A stretch of DNA of 16,742 nucleotides from an uncultured Chloroflexota bacterium (GTDB lineage: Bacteria > Chloroflexota > Limnocylindria > Limnocylindrales > Limnocylindraceae), in NCBI GenBank assembly GCA_937864085.1, contig CALMIH010000020.1:1-16742 (forward strand), written 5' to 3'. Below the pieces are notes generated by a model, which saw only the letters and a program-made list of their open reading frames with translations, was not told the DNA's origin and did not search any database. The position numbers and the translations under genes are program-made. This document shows, piece by piece, positions 7,950 to 14,697 of the stretch (position 1 is its first letter; each line of letters opens with the position of its first letter).

Positions 7950-9081
7950 GTGAGCGTCGACGCCGCTGGCCTGCGCGACCTACTCGGTCGGATCGAAGCC
8001 ACGTCGGGGGGGCTTTGACCCTGTAACAAAGACGGCGCGACTCGCCACAATTGAGTCACAGATGCTCGCCCCCGGCTTCTGGGATGACCAGCGGGTCGCT
8101 CGGCGCCTTGCACGTGAGGCGGAGGGCCTTCGTGAAGAGCTCACCCTCTGGCAGGAACTCACCAAATCGGCGCGCGATCTTGGTGAACTCTTCGAGCTCG
8201 CAAGCTCCGAGAGCGACGAGGCGCTCCTCACCGAAGTTGAGGTGCGCACGGCAGCCCTTGAAATCAGCTTCCAAAAGGCGCGCACCTCGCTCCTCTTTGC
8301 TGGCGAATACGCCGATGCGGATGCGGTCGTCACCATCCAGGCCGGCGCTGGTGGAACTGAGGCGTGTGACTGGACTGCAATGTTGCTGCGCGCCTACATG
8401 CGCTGGGCGGAGCGACACGGATTTGCAAGTGAGATCGTTGACTTCACTGAGGGTGAAGGCGCTGGCTACCGTAGTGTGGCGCTAGAGATTCGCGGAAGAA
8501 ATGTCTTTGGTTGGTTGCGTGCGGAGCGCGGCGTCCACCGCATGGTGCGCATCTCTCCCTTTGATGGACAGAAGCGCCGCCAAACAACCTTTGCAATGTT
8601 TGAGGTGGTTCCTGAAGTTGAAGACGACCAAGAAGTGACGCTCAACTGGGATGAGATTCGTGTTGACACGTATCGCGCCAGCGGTGCTGGCGGTCAGCAC
8701 GTCAATAAGACAGAGTCTGCTGTTCGACTTACGCACATCCCAACGAATAGCGTTGTCTCAAGCCAGAATCAGCGCTCACAGATGCAGAACCGAGAAACGG
8801 CAGAAAAGATGTTGCGCGGAAAGTTGATTGAACTAAAGATTCGTGCGCGCGAAGATGAGTTGGCGCGGATACGCGGGGAGACAGTGGTTGCTGGCTGGGG
8901 GAACCAGATTCGGAGCTACGTCTTCCATCCATATCAGATGGTGAAGGACCATCGAACCGGTGTGCAGACGTCAGACACCACAGGGGTGATGGATGGCGAC
9001 TTTGACCCGTTCGTCTTGGCCGAACTTGAGCGCCTCGCGATCGGCGCGCCGATCACAGCGAGCGGGCTTGATGATGAGTAA
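7950..9081 (+). CDS. prfB: Peptide chain release factor 2, expressed by programmed +1 frameshift
   Basis: RF2 reads UGA and UAA stop codons and releases the finished peptide from the ribosome. The gene is in two frames. GTG 7950 opens 22 codons ending in Leu (CTT 8013-8015) and then TGA at 8016-8018. Skipping T8016 joins this to the frame from GAC 8017 to the TAA at 9079-9081, giving about 376 residues, close to the E. coli 365. GTG 7950 is the only start, because a TGA lies in frame at 7938. Its Shine-Dalgarno is weak (GAG at 7935). The specificity motif SPF is at 202-204, and SPF rather than PxT marks RF2. The catalytic GGQ is at 247-249 in GAGGQHVNK. An annotation starting at ATG 8062 would lose the N-terminus. 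ftsE overlaps the end. Confidence 0.95.
8006..8019 (+). other. RF2 autoregulatory +1 frameshift site (CTT TGA C)
   Basis: The slippery heptamer CTTTGAC (8013-8019) matches the classical RF2 recoding site. A run of seven G residues (8006-8012) lies directly upstream, where E. coli has AGGGGG acting as an internal Shine-Dalgarno. When RF2 is scarce, termination at TGA is slow, peptidyl-tRNA-Leu slips forward one base, and full-length RF2 is made. Here the G-run abuts the CTT codon with no separating triplet, so only its 5' part can serve as the anti-Shine-Dalgarno target at normal spacing. Confidence 0.92.
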
Positions 9082-9808
9082 CCTTGCCGATATGACAAGC
9101 GTAGGAGAAGGCGAAACACCAGTCGTCTCGCTGAACGACGTGAGCGTCCGTTATCCGAGCGGGCATGTCGCGCTTGCTGGCGTTAGCCTGACGCTCAACC
9201 GCGGCGAGTTCGCCTTCCTTGTTGGACCTTCAGGTGCGGGGAAATCGTCGCTTGTTGGACTCCTCGTGCGCGACGTGCTCCCCTTCGCTGGAGAGGTGCA
9301 CGTAGCCGGCTACTCAGTTCACGATCTTCCAACGAGTGAAGTGCCGTACCTGCGTCGACGCGTTGGTGTGGTCTTCCAAGACTTTCGTCTCTTGCAGCGA
9401 CGCACCGTGCGTGAGAACACCGCCTTCGCACTGGAGGTCACCGGCGCTCCAGCAGAAGAGATTGAGGTGGCGGTGGAGCGCGCGCTGCGTATCGTCGGCC
9501 TTGGCAAGCTCGCCGACCGCTACCCAGACGCACTCTCTGGCGGTGAGCAGCAGCGCGCGGCGATCGCTCGCGCCATCGTTGGCAACCCTGAACTCCTCAT
9601 CGCCGACGAGCCAACGGGAAACCTTGACCCCCTCATCAGCTGGGAGATCATGGAGCTGCTCGGGCAGATCAATCAGCTCGGCGTTACCGTTCTTGTTGCA
9701 ACACACGACTCCGACATTGTCACCACGCTGCGCAGGCGTGTGCTTGCCCTTGAGGGCGGCCGCCTGATTCGCGATGAACAGCGTGGCACGTATCATCGAG
9801 TCGGCTAG
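9074..9808 (+). CDS. ftsE: Cell division ATP-binding protein FtsE
   Basis: FtsE is the ATPase of the FtsEX complex, an ABC-type machine that regulates peptidoglycan hydrolases at the division site rather than transporting a substrate. I take ATG 9074 (244 residues), which overlaps the prfB stop as ATGAGTAA. ATG 9071 and ATG 9092 are alternatives, and none has a strong Shine-Dalgarno. ABC motifs are Walker A GPSGAGKS (51-58, K57), signature LSGGEQQ (154-160), Walker B LLIADEPTGNLD with D178-E179, and the switch histidine H211 in ATHDSD. The short highly conserved form DEPTGNLD fits FtsE. Overlap with prfB and a 32-base gap to ftsX imply one transcript. Confidence 0.96.
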   Translation: MSNLADMTSVGEGETPVVSLNDVSVRYPSGHVALAGVSLTLNRGEFAFLVGPSGAGKSSLVGLLVRDVLPFAGEVHVAGYSVHDLPTSEVPYLRRRVGVVFQDFRLLQRRTVRENTAFALEVTGAPAEEIEVAVERALRIVGLGKLADRYPDALSGGEQQRAAIARAIVGNPELLIADEPTGNLDPLISWEIMELLGQINQLGVTVLVATHDSDIVTTLRRRVLALEGGRLIRDEQRGTYHRVG

Positions 9809-9840
9809 GGCGAAGAGAAGATGAAGGTTGTGAGGGAGAG

Positions 9841-10749
9841 ATGAGTCGAGCACAGAACACTCGCCTGCTGAAGTTGAGCGCCTCCGCCGCGATGAACGGC
9901 CTTGTGCGCAACCGTCTTGCAACGATTGCCGCCACCATGACGATGACACTGATGCTCCTTGTGCTCGCCTCAGTCCTTGTTATTCGTGCGGGTCTTGACG
10001 CCGCGCTGAGCTATGCCGACTCCAAGGTTGAGGTGATCGCCTACTTAAAGGTGGGTGCTTCGGACGCTCGTGCGGCCGGGCTTCGTGCGGAGATCCTGAA
10101 GGTTGAGGGGGTGCGTGACGCAACCTACGTGAGCGCCGATGAGGCGCTCGCCGCCTTCCGTGAACGCCTTAAGGAGCGGGGTGAGCCTGATCTCACCGGA
10201 GAGCTTGATGAGAACCCGCTCCCGCCAAGCTTTGAGATCGCGCTTGATAACCCCGGCCAAACTGCGAGCGTTGCGGACAGCCTGTCGAAGCTTCCCTCCG
10301 CAGCACTCTTTGCGAGAATCGTTGATGGTCGCGCACTCGCTGAATCGCTCGCGAGCGTCACCTCTGCGCTCCGCATAGTTGGCCTGATCGTGGTGATCGG
10401 TTTCTCGCTCGCGGTGCTCGCCGTTGTTGTCAACGCTATTCGGTTGGCGGTGATGGCGCGCAGTGATGAGATTGCCATCATGCAACTTGTTGGCGCCACC
10501 TCAGCGTGGGTGCGCCTCCCCTTCATCCTTGAAGGACTCGTCATCGGCGGGGTTGGCGCGCTGATCACCCTCTTCATCTTTGGCATCCTCGGCGCTGGTG
10601 TCAGCGCACTCATGCTGAACCTCTTCCGCGTCCTCCCTGTTGAAACGTCGGCGATCCTCGCCAGTCAAGTTGCGATCTCCGTCCTGATTGCAGGTTTCGG
10701 ACTCGGCGCCCTCGGCGCGCTACTCTCTCTACGAGGTCGACTTAACTAA
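9841..10749 (+). CDS. ftsX: Cell division membrane protein FtsX
   Basis: FtsX is the membrane partner of FtsE. It relays ATP-driven motion in the cytoplasm to cell-wall hydrolases outside. ATG 9841 follows GAGGGAGAG at a normal distance, giving 302 residues. The layout is that of the family: a short cytoplasmic N-terminus, a first membrane helix at about 30-50, a large extracytoplasmic domain at about 60-170 (with VEVIAYLKV and the conserved VSADEALAAFRE), then three helices near 175-200, 228-252 and 275-297. The conserved MARSDEIAIMQLVGA lies between helices 2 and 3. No M23 or NlpC/P60 hydrolase lies next to it; the next gene is an S41 protease, an order also seen with ctpB in Bacillus. Confidence 0.95.
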   Translation: MSRAQNTRLLKLSASAAMNGLVRNRLATIAATMTMTLMLLVLASVLVIRAGLDAALSYADSKVEVIAYLKVGASDARAAGLRAEILKVEGVRDATYVSADEALAAFRERLKERGEPDLTGELDENPLPPSFEIALDNPGQTASVADSLSKLPSAALFARIVDGRALAESLASVTSALRIVGLIVVIGFSLAVLAVVVNAIRLAVMARSDEIAIMQLVGATSAWVRLPFILEGLVIGGVGALITLFIFGILGAGVSALMLNLFRVLPVETSAILASQVAISVLIAGFGLGALGALLSLRGRLN

Positions 10750-10813
10750 GGTCGTAGTCATCGATGTACGTGTAGGTGACAGAGCTGGCGAGAGAGCCTA
10801 AAGAGGGGGATTG

Positions 10814-12055
10814 ATGCAGCAGCGATTCGTTGGCACGAACAGCAAGCGCCCACCGCTCGTCACGCGCGCCGGCGCACTCCTCCTCGCCATCGCGCTTGCG
10901 GTTGGCGTCTACACGCTCGGCTACAACAACGGCTCAACTGCTAGCACGCCAGCTGGAGCGAGCGGCGCGATCGATCTCTCTCGATTTAACGAGGTTCTGG
11001 ACCTCGTTGAGCAGCGCCATGTTGGCGACGAGACAGAGCAGCAGCTCGTTGATGGCGCCATCAGGGGGCTCGTTGAATCACTGAACGATCCGTACTCGCA
11101 GTACCTCACCAGTGAAGAGATGGAGGTGATGCTCGGAGATCTCTCTGGAACCTTTGAGGGGATCGGCGCCGTCATTGAAAGTCGCAGCCCTACTGGTGAT
11201 TCCTGTACGACGATTGGGCCAGACTGCTATCTCCTTGTTGTCTCGCCAATTGACGGTTCGCCGGCAAAGGCGGCAGGGATCATCAGTGGTGATCGCGTAA
11301 CCGCGGTTGACGGCGTAAGCGTTGACGGTGAGACGCTTGACTCCGCAGTACGAAAGGTGCGAGGCGCAAAGGGGACGACAGTGGTTATTACAGTGGTGCG
11401 CGGCGAAGATGCGCCGAAAGATATCTCCATTGTTCGTGATGTCATTGTTGTCCCAGCCGTTGAGCCGAAGCAGCTCTCCACGGCTGCTGGTGACCCCGTT
11501 GGCTACATCCGCCTTGCAGAATTCAGTGAGGTTGCGTCCGAGCAGTTCCGCACCGCGCTCCAGACGGTTATTGATGCAGGCACCACGCGCATCATCCTTG
11601 ACCTCCGCGATAACCCTGGTGGTTATCTCTCCGCTGCGCTCTCTATTGCGAGTGAGTTCATTGGTGATGGTGTTGTTTATATGGAAGAGACGAGCAACGG
11701 AAAGCGCACAGAGACGCGCGCGGATGGCGGAGGCCTTGCAACAGACCCTTCAATCAAACTCATTGTTTTGATTAATAAGGGGAGTGCCTCTGCAAGCGAA
11801 ATTCTTGCTGGCGCACTTCAGGATCGTGGGCGGGCGAAGCTCGTTGGCGAGACGACCTTCGGCAAGGGCGTTGTACAAACCTTCATCGACCTCTCAGATG
11901 GTTCAGGGTTGAAGCTCACCATTGCGAAGTGGCTCACGCCGAACGGCACCTGGGTCCACAAGGTTGGCATCGCCCCGGACTATCCAGTTACCCCTGTCAC
12001 AACCCAGGGGGCCGACGATCTGGTGCTCACCAAGGCGCTCGACCTCCTAAAGTAG
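10814..12055 (+). CDS. S41 family carboxy-terminal processing protease (CtpA/CtpB/Prc-like)
   Basis: This is a membrane-anchored serine protease that cuts proteins from exposed nonpolar C-termini outside the cytoplasm. ATG 10814 is chosen over TTG 10811 because GAGGGGG (10803-10809) is well placed, giving 413 residues. A single N-terminal membrane segment (about 17-37) is preceded by Lys/Arg, indicating an exported, anchored protein. A helical region (55-110, with LNDPYSQYLTSEEM) precedes a PDZ domain (about 113-205, with SPAKAAGIISGDRV). The catalytic core has LDLRDNPGGYL, then NKGSASASEI with Ser326 aligned to E. coli Prc Ser430, and TFGKG with Lys351 aligned to Lys455. All catalytic elements are intact. 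It follows ftsX by 64 bases. Its location just before smpB-ssrA is discussed in the findings. Confidence 0.93.
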   Translation: MQQRFVGTNSKRPPLVTRAGALLLAIALAVGVYTLGYNNGSTASTPAGASGAIDLSRFNEVLDLVEQRHVGDETEQQLVDGAIRGLVESLNDPYSQYLTSEEMEVMLGDLSGTFEGIGAVIESRSPTGDSCTTIGPDCYLLVVSPIDGSPAKAAGIISGDRVTAVDGVSVDGETLDSAVRKVRGAKGTTVVITVVRGEDAPKDISIVRDVIVVPAVEPKQLSTAAGDPVGYIRLAEFSEVASEQFRTALQTVIDAGTTRIILDLRDNPGGYLSAALSIASEFIGDGVVYMEETSNGKRTETRADGGGLATDPSIKLIVLINKGSASASEILAGALQDRGRAKLVGETTFGKGVVQTFIDLSDGSGLKLTIAKWLTPNGTWVHKVGIAPDYPVTPVTTQGADDLVLTKALDLLK

Positions 12056-12085
12056 CGGGCCTATCCGCCTCGCGACACACTCCCC

Positions 12086-12114
12086 TTGCGCCGCGCGCCG
12101 CTGCGCCGTATCGT
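12086..12114 (+). promoter_or_regulatory. Predicted promoter of the smpB leader
   Basis: TTGCGC at 12086-12091 and TATCGT at 12109-12114 are separated by exactly 17 bases, with predicted transcription start near 12121. The -10 element is embedded in an inverted repeat CCGTA-TCGTT-TACGG (12106-12120), which could be an operator. It lies 31 bases after the protease stop. Each hexamer matches consensus at four of six positions. Confidence 0.42.
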
Positions 12115-12127
12115 TTACGGCAGACGG

Positions 12128-12191
12128 AAGGAGGTGGTGTGCAGTGTCAATAGACAGTTGTACGACCGCCTCTCGTGAGGTCGGCGCTTAA
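12128..12191 (+). CDS. Candidate 15-residue leader peptide upstream of smpB
   Basis: A perfect nine-base anti-Shine-Dalgarno complement, AAGGAGGTG (12128-12136), lies where no larger gene starts. GTG 12144 is at ideal distance and opens a 15-codon frame ending in TAA 12189-12191, encoding MSIDSCTTASREVGA. The feature span includes the Shine-Dalgarno; the frame itself is 12144-12191. I do not recognise the peptide. The frame's 3' end overlaps the 5' arm of a possible antiterminator (12179-12187), which is what one would expect if translation of the frame controls folding downstream. GTG at 12137 and 12139 are too close to the Shine-Dalgarno. A chance occurrence cannot be excluded from one sequence. 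Confidence 0.4.
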
Positions 12192-12217
12192 CCGGCCCGC
12201 GAGAGCGGTGACGTTCT

Positions 12218-12255
12218 GAGAGGGCGCTGGCCGCACGGCCGGCGCCCTTTCTCAT
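12218..12255 (+). terminator. Strong terminator-like hairpin ahead of smpB
   Basis: GGGCGCTGGCC (12222-12232) pairs with GGCCGGCGCCC (12237-12247) across the loop GCAC. The stem is eleven pairs, one of them a G-U wobble, and the following TTTCTC can extend pairing to GAGA at 12218-12221. The T-run is only three bases before C, so termination may be partial. It lies 23 bases before the smpB ATG. It could end the protease transcript, end a short leader RNA, or act as an attenuator with the alternative pairing 12179-12187 / 12224-12232. Confidence 0.6.
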
Positions 12256-12277
12256 CTCATAGCGTCAAGGAGGTCTC

Positions 12278-12766
12278 ATGGCCACGAAGAAGCCGGTTGC
12301 CGTAGCAGACGGTACGACGCTGTCTTCGAACCGGAAGGCCTCCCACGAGTACGAGATTCTTGACCGCTTTGAGGCGGGTGTGGTGCTGACGGGGACGGAG
12401 ATCAAGTCAATCCGCGCCGGAAAGGCAGATATCGGCGACGCCTACATTCGGCTTGAACATGGTGAGGCGCGCATGATCGGCATGCACATTGCCGAGTGGC
12501 CCGGTGCCGCCAGCCAGCAGCACGAGCCGAAGCGAACGCGACGCCTCCTCCTACATAAGGAAGAGATCATCTCGATTGGAACCAAGGTGAAGGTGAAGGG
12601 TCTCACGTTGATCCCGCTCCGCCTTTATTTGAGCCGTGGTCGCTGCAAGGTGGAGATCGGTCTCGGGCGTGGAAAGAAGGAGTTTGACAAGCGAAAATCA
12701 ATCGCTGACCGTGAGGGAAAGCGCGAAGCGGAGCGTGAGCTCTCCGACTGGAAACGCGGGGGCTAG
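12278..12766 (+). CDS. smpB: SsrA-binding protein SmpB
   Basis: SmpB binds the tRNA-like part of tmRNA and places it in the empty A site of stalled ribosomes, starting trans-translation. ATG 12278 is preceded by AAGGAGGT (12267-12274). The 162 residues contain the family signatures SNRKASHEYEILDRFEAG, LTGTEIKSIRAGKADI, the HEPKRTRRLLLHKEEI block, KGLTLIPLRLYL, and the basic C-terminal tail KKEFDKRKSIADREGKREAE. That tail folds along the empty mRNA channel. It starts a few residues longer than typical. The tmRNA gene begins 35 bases after the stop, so both partners of the rescue system are adjacent and probably balanced in expression. Confidence 0.98.
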   Translation: MATKKPVAVADGTTLSSNRKASHEYEILDRFEAGVVLTGTEIKSIRAGKADIGDAYIRLEHGEARMIGMHIAEWPGAASQQHEPKRTRRLLLHKEEIISIGTKVKVKGLTLIPLRLYLSRGRCKVEIGLGRGKKEFDKRKSIADREGKREAERELSDWKRGG

Positions 12767-12801
12767 TCGCCACACGCGCCAGCGTGTAGGATTCCCCCCT
12801 T

Positions 12802-13177
12802 GGGGATGCGTGGTTTCGACGGGAAGCCGTACCTTGAGAACGCGAGTCGAGGTTGCTATCAGGCCTCGTTAAACCGGTAGCAAAAAGAAGTACCTGGCAA
12901 TCGCCAGCCTGCTCTCGCCCTCGCTGCCTAAGGCAGTAAGGTGAGCGTGGAAGCGGCCCCCGCTTCGCGGGTCGTGGAAGCGTCATTAAGCGAAGCTGCA
13001 ACAGTGGTGAGTGACACATAGCCACTGATTAAGCCCGATTTAGGGGCATGTGACTCGGTTGAGGGTCGATCCGGCCTGTGGGAGCGCCTCAACTCAGACT
13101 AAACCGCAGGACACGCTCGTAGTGGTCTCTTGGCAGGCTTTTCGGACGAGGAGTTCGACTCTCCTCCATCTCCACCA
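12802..13177 (+). ncRNA. ssrA: Transfer-messenger RNA (tmRNA)
   Basis: This is a one-piece tmRNA of about 376 bases. The 5' GGGGATG pairs with CATCTCC near the 3' end, followed by encoded ACCA. The 5' GGTTTCGACGGG is the conserved D-arm region. The T-arm has loop TTCGACT on stem AGGAG/CTCCT, which extends to six pairs. Pseudoknot 1 combines CGAGG (12848) / CCTCG (12864) with GCTATC (12855) / GGTAGC (12876). The tag frame runs 12896-12931. The resume codon is most likely GGC 12896, behind TACCT, as in the Bacillus UAACU-GGC context. The added peptide is then A-GNRQPALALAA, ending in the usual ALAA and followed by TAA in a small hairpin (CTGCC-TAA-GGCAG). A -10-like TAGGAT lies at 12787-12792. 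Confidence 0.97.
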
Positions 13178-13188
13178 ATCGCACACGC

Positions 13189-13203
13189 CGCGCCGATGGC
13201 GCG
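13189..13203. terminator. Possible shared hairpin between convergent transcripts
   Basis: CGCGCC and GGCGCG are perfect inverted repeats around GAT, in the 35-base gap between the end of tmRNA and the stop of the leftward DUF4287 gene. No T-run follows on either strand, so intrinsic termination is uncertain. It is the only stem-forming element I see in the gap. Confidence 0.3.
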
Positions 13204-13212
13204 CGCCGCGCT

Positions 13213-13779
13213 CTACTTCGCCGCCTTCTTGAGCTCCGCGATCCGCGCCTTTGCTATCGCTTGGATCAGCTTGACGTCAACATCCCAGTCGCTCGGCAGT
13301 GCGATCGTGTGCTTCAGCACCCGGTGCTCGCGCAGCTTTGGTCGAAACTCGTCGATCACGTTCTTGCTAAACGGGTTGATCATGATGTAGCCCTTCGTCG
13401 CTGATGCGCCGAGAATGTAATCGGTCCCCTTCCGAAGCATCGGTTGATTCCACGCAGTTACGAGCTCAAGGCTGGGGTGCTTCGCCTTCACCGCCTTGAA
13501 GATCGCTCGAATCGTGCGCGCCTGCTCCTTGGTGACACTCTTGTACCAATCGGTCGGCGTGGCGTGTCGACGAGCACTTGGCGAACCGCGCGTGTACATC
13601 ACCAGCGCGTTGGCGTGCGCCTTTGAGAATCCGTGGTTCTCCTGCAGATGCGCCATCTGCTCCGGATACTTCTTCCCGTCAAGGCGCGCCATCACCTTGT
13701 GCCAGTGCGACATCGGTTCGCCGTAGCGCTTCTCAATCGCCGGAAAGTGTGATTCGCGAGTTGCGCCGGCCTTTGGCAT
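13213..13779 (-). CDS. DUF4287-DUF1801 (YdhG-like) protein, function unknown
   Basis: A 188-residue cytoplasmic protein with no signal or membrane segment. Residues about 9-65 (HFPAIEKRYGEP, MSHWHKVMARLDG, ENHGFSKAHANALVMYTRG) resemble DUF4287. Residues about 78-185 (AWNQPMLRKGTDYILG, INPFSKNVIDEFRPKL, LPSDWDVD) resemble the DUF1801/YdhG family, which includes the Bacillus frataxin-like iron chaperone. Iron binding is not evident here, so I assign no function. ATG 13779 has AGAGGG eight bases upstream. It starts 24 bases after the jag stop and probably is the last gene of the rpmH operon. The family call is from memory of the motifs. Confidence 0.8.
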   Translation of the reverse strand: MPKAGATRESHFPAIEKRYGEPMSHWHKVMARLDGKKYPEQMAHLQENHGFSKAHANALVMYTRGSPSARRHATPTDWYKSVTKEQARTIRAIFKAVKAKHPSLELVTAWNQPMLRKGTDYILGASATKGYIMINPFSKNVIDEFRPKLREHRVLKHTIALPSDWDVDVKLIQAIAKARIAELKKAAK

Positions 13780-13803
13780 TGCGTAACCCTCTTTTCGCGC
13801 GCC

Positions 13804-14697
13804 TTAGGCTGGAATCACAACCACACGGCGCTCTGGCTCTTCGCCCGCCGACTCCGTTGCGAGCCCTGGCGCGCCCTGCAACTCCATATGGACCCAGCGG
13901 CGCTCAAGTGCCGTCATCGGTTCAAGTTGAACTGCACGACCAGTTTCCTGGACACGCTCGCCCGCCTTGCGCGCAAGTGCGCGAAGTTGCGCCTCACGTC
14001 GGCCGCGGTACTCTTCAATATCAACGGTGACGCGCGCCCACTCGCCGAGCTTGCGGCTCAACATCAGGTTGACCAGGTGCTGGATCGCCTGCAGTCGCTC
14101 GCCACGGCGGCCAATCAGGTTGCCGAGCTCTTCTACCGCCTCTGGCGATGTGCCAGCAACGTTCAGCACCGTTTCGGAGCCTTCGCCGCTGAGTCGAATC
14201 TCTGCCTCAAAGTCGAGGTGTTTGATCAGCGTCTCAAGGATCTCCTTGCCACCCGCGATCATCTCTGGTGTCGTCTCGCTTCGCTCGCGTCGCTCTCGTG
14301 GCTCACGCTCTTCGCGTGGGGCACGCTCTGGTCGAGGCGCTCGTGCCGGTCGCTCGGCTCGTGGCGCGGCGCTGCGCTCTGGGCGTGCTGCGCGCGGTGC
14401 GGCCTCGCGTGGCGCAGCTTCTCGTGGTTCAGCATCTCGTGGTGCTGCGGCGCGTGGTGCCGCTGCACGAGGAGCAGGTTCAGTGGATCGCTTCGGTGCG
14501 CTGCCAGCAATCGCACTCGCAGGTGCGGCAACAATGCGCGCAGGTTCCGCGCCCATGCCGAGCACGCCCTTTGAACCTGGGGCGATGATCTCAAAGTCGA
14601 GATCGGCGAGTCCGACCTTGAAGGTCTCGCAGGCGATCTTCAGCGCCTCTTCAACGCTCTTCCCGGTGAACTCCTGGTATGCGCTCTCGCTCGCCAT
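13804..14697 (-). CDS. jag: Jag / KhpB RNA-binding protein (Jag-N, KH, R3H)
   Basis: A cytoplasmic RNA-binding protein linked to cell elongation and division control in Gram-positives and commonly encoded after yidC. The 297 residues divide into the Jag-N domain (1-52, with GKSVEEALKIA and GSKGVLGMG), a long low-complexity linker (about 66-140) of Ala-Pro-Arg-Glu repeats, a KH domain (about 145-225) with intact GRRG loop at 196-199 in NLIGRRGERLQAIQHLVN, and an R3H domain (235-297) with R266 and H270 in ERRWVHMEL. ATG overlaps the yidC stop as TAATG, with GGGGG just upstream inside yidC, so translation is coupled. The linker is longer and more repetitive than usual and carries many charged residues. 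Confidence 0.95.
   Translation of the reverse strand: MASESAYQEFTGKSVEEALKIACETFKVGLADLDFEIIAPGSKGVLGMGAEPARIVAAPASAIAGSAPKRSTEPAPRAAAPRAAAPRDAEPREAAPREAAPRAARPERSAAPRAERPARAPRPERAPREEREPRERRERSETTPEMIAGGKEILETLIKHLDFEAEIRLSGEGSETVLNVAGTSPEAVEELGNLIGRRGERLQAIQHLVNLMLSRKLGEWARVTVDIEEYRGRREAQLRALARKAGERVQETGRAVQLEPMTALERRWVHMELQGAPGLATESAGEEPERRVVVIPA

Noticed and set aside
8993..9073. Longer FtsE beginning at ATG 8993
   Set aside because: It would overlap 86 bases of conserved prfB coding sequence and add non-homologous residues. FtsE is normally about 225-245 residues.
8062..9081. prfB as an ordinary single-frame gene starting at ATG 8062
   Set aside because: It would drop the conserved RF2 N-terminus. 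The GTG 7950 frame plus CTTTGAC gives a full-length RF2.
11929..12153. 74-codon plus-strand frame across the end of the protease gene and into the smpB leader
   Set aside because: It starts inside conserved protease sequence in another frame, and its product is a low-complexity Arg/Pro/His mix without a ribosome site.
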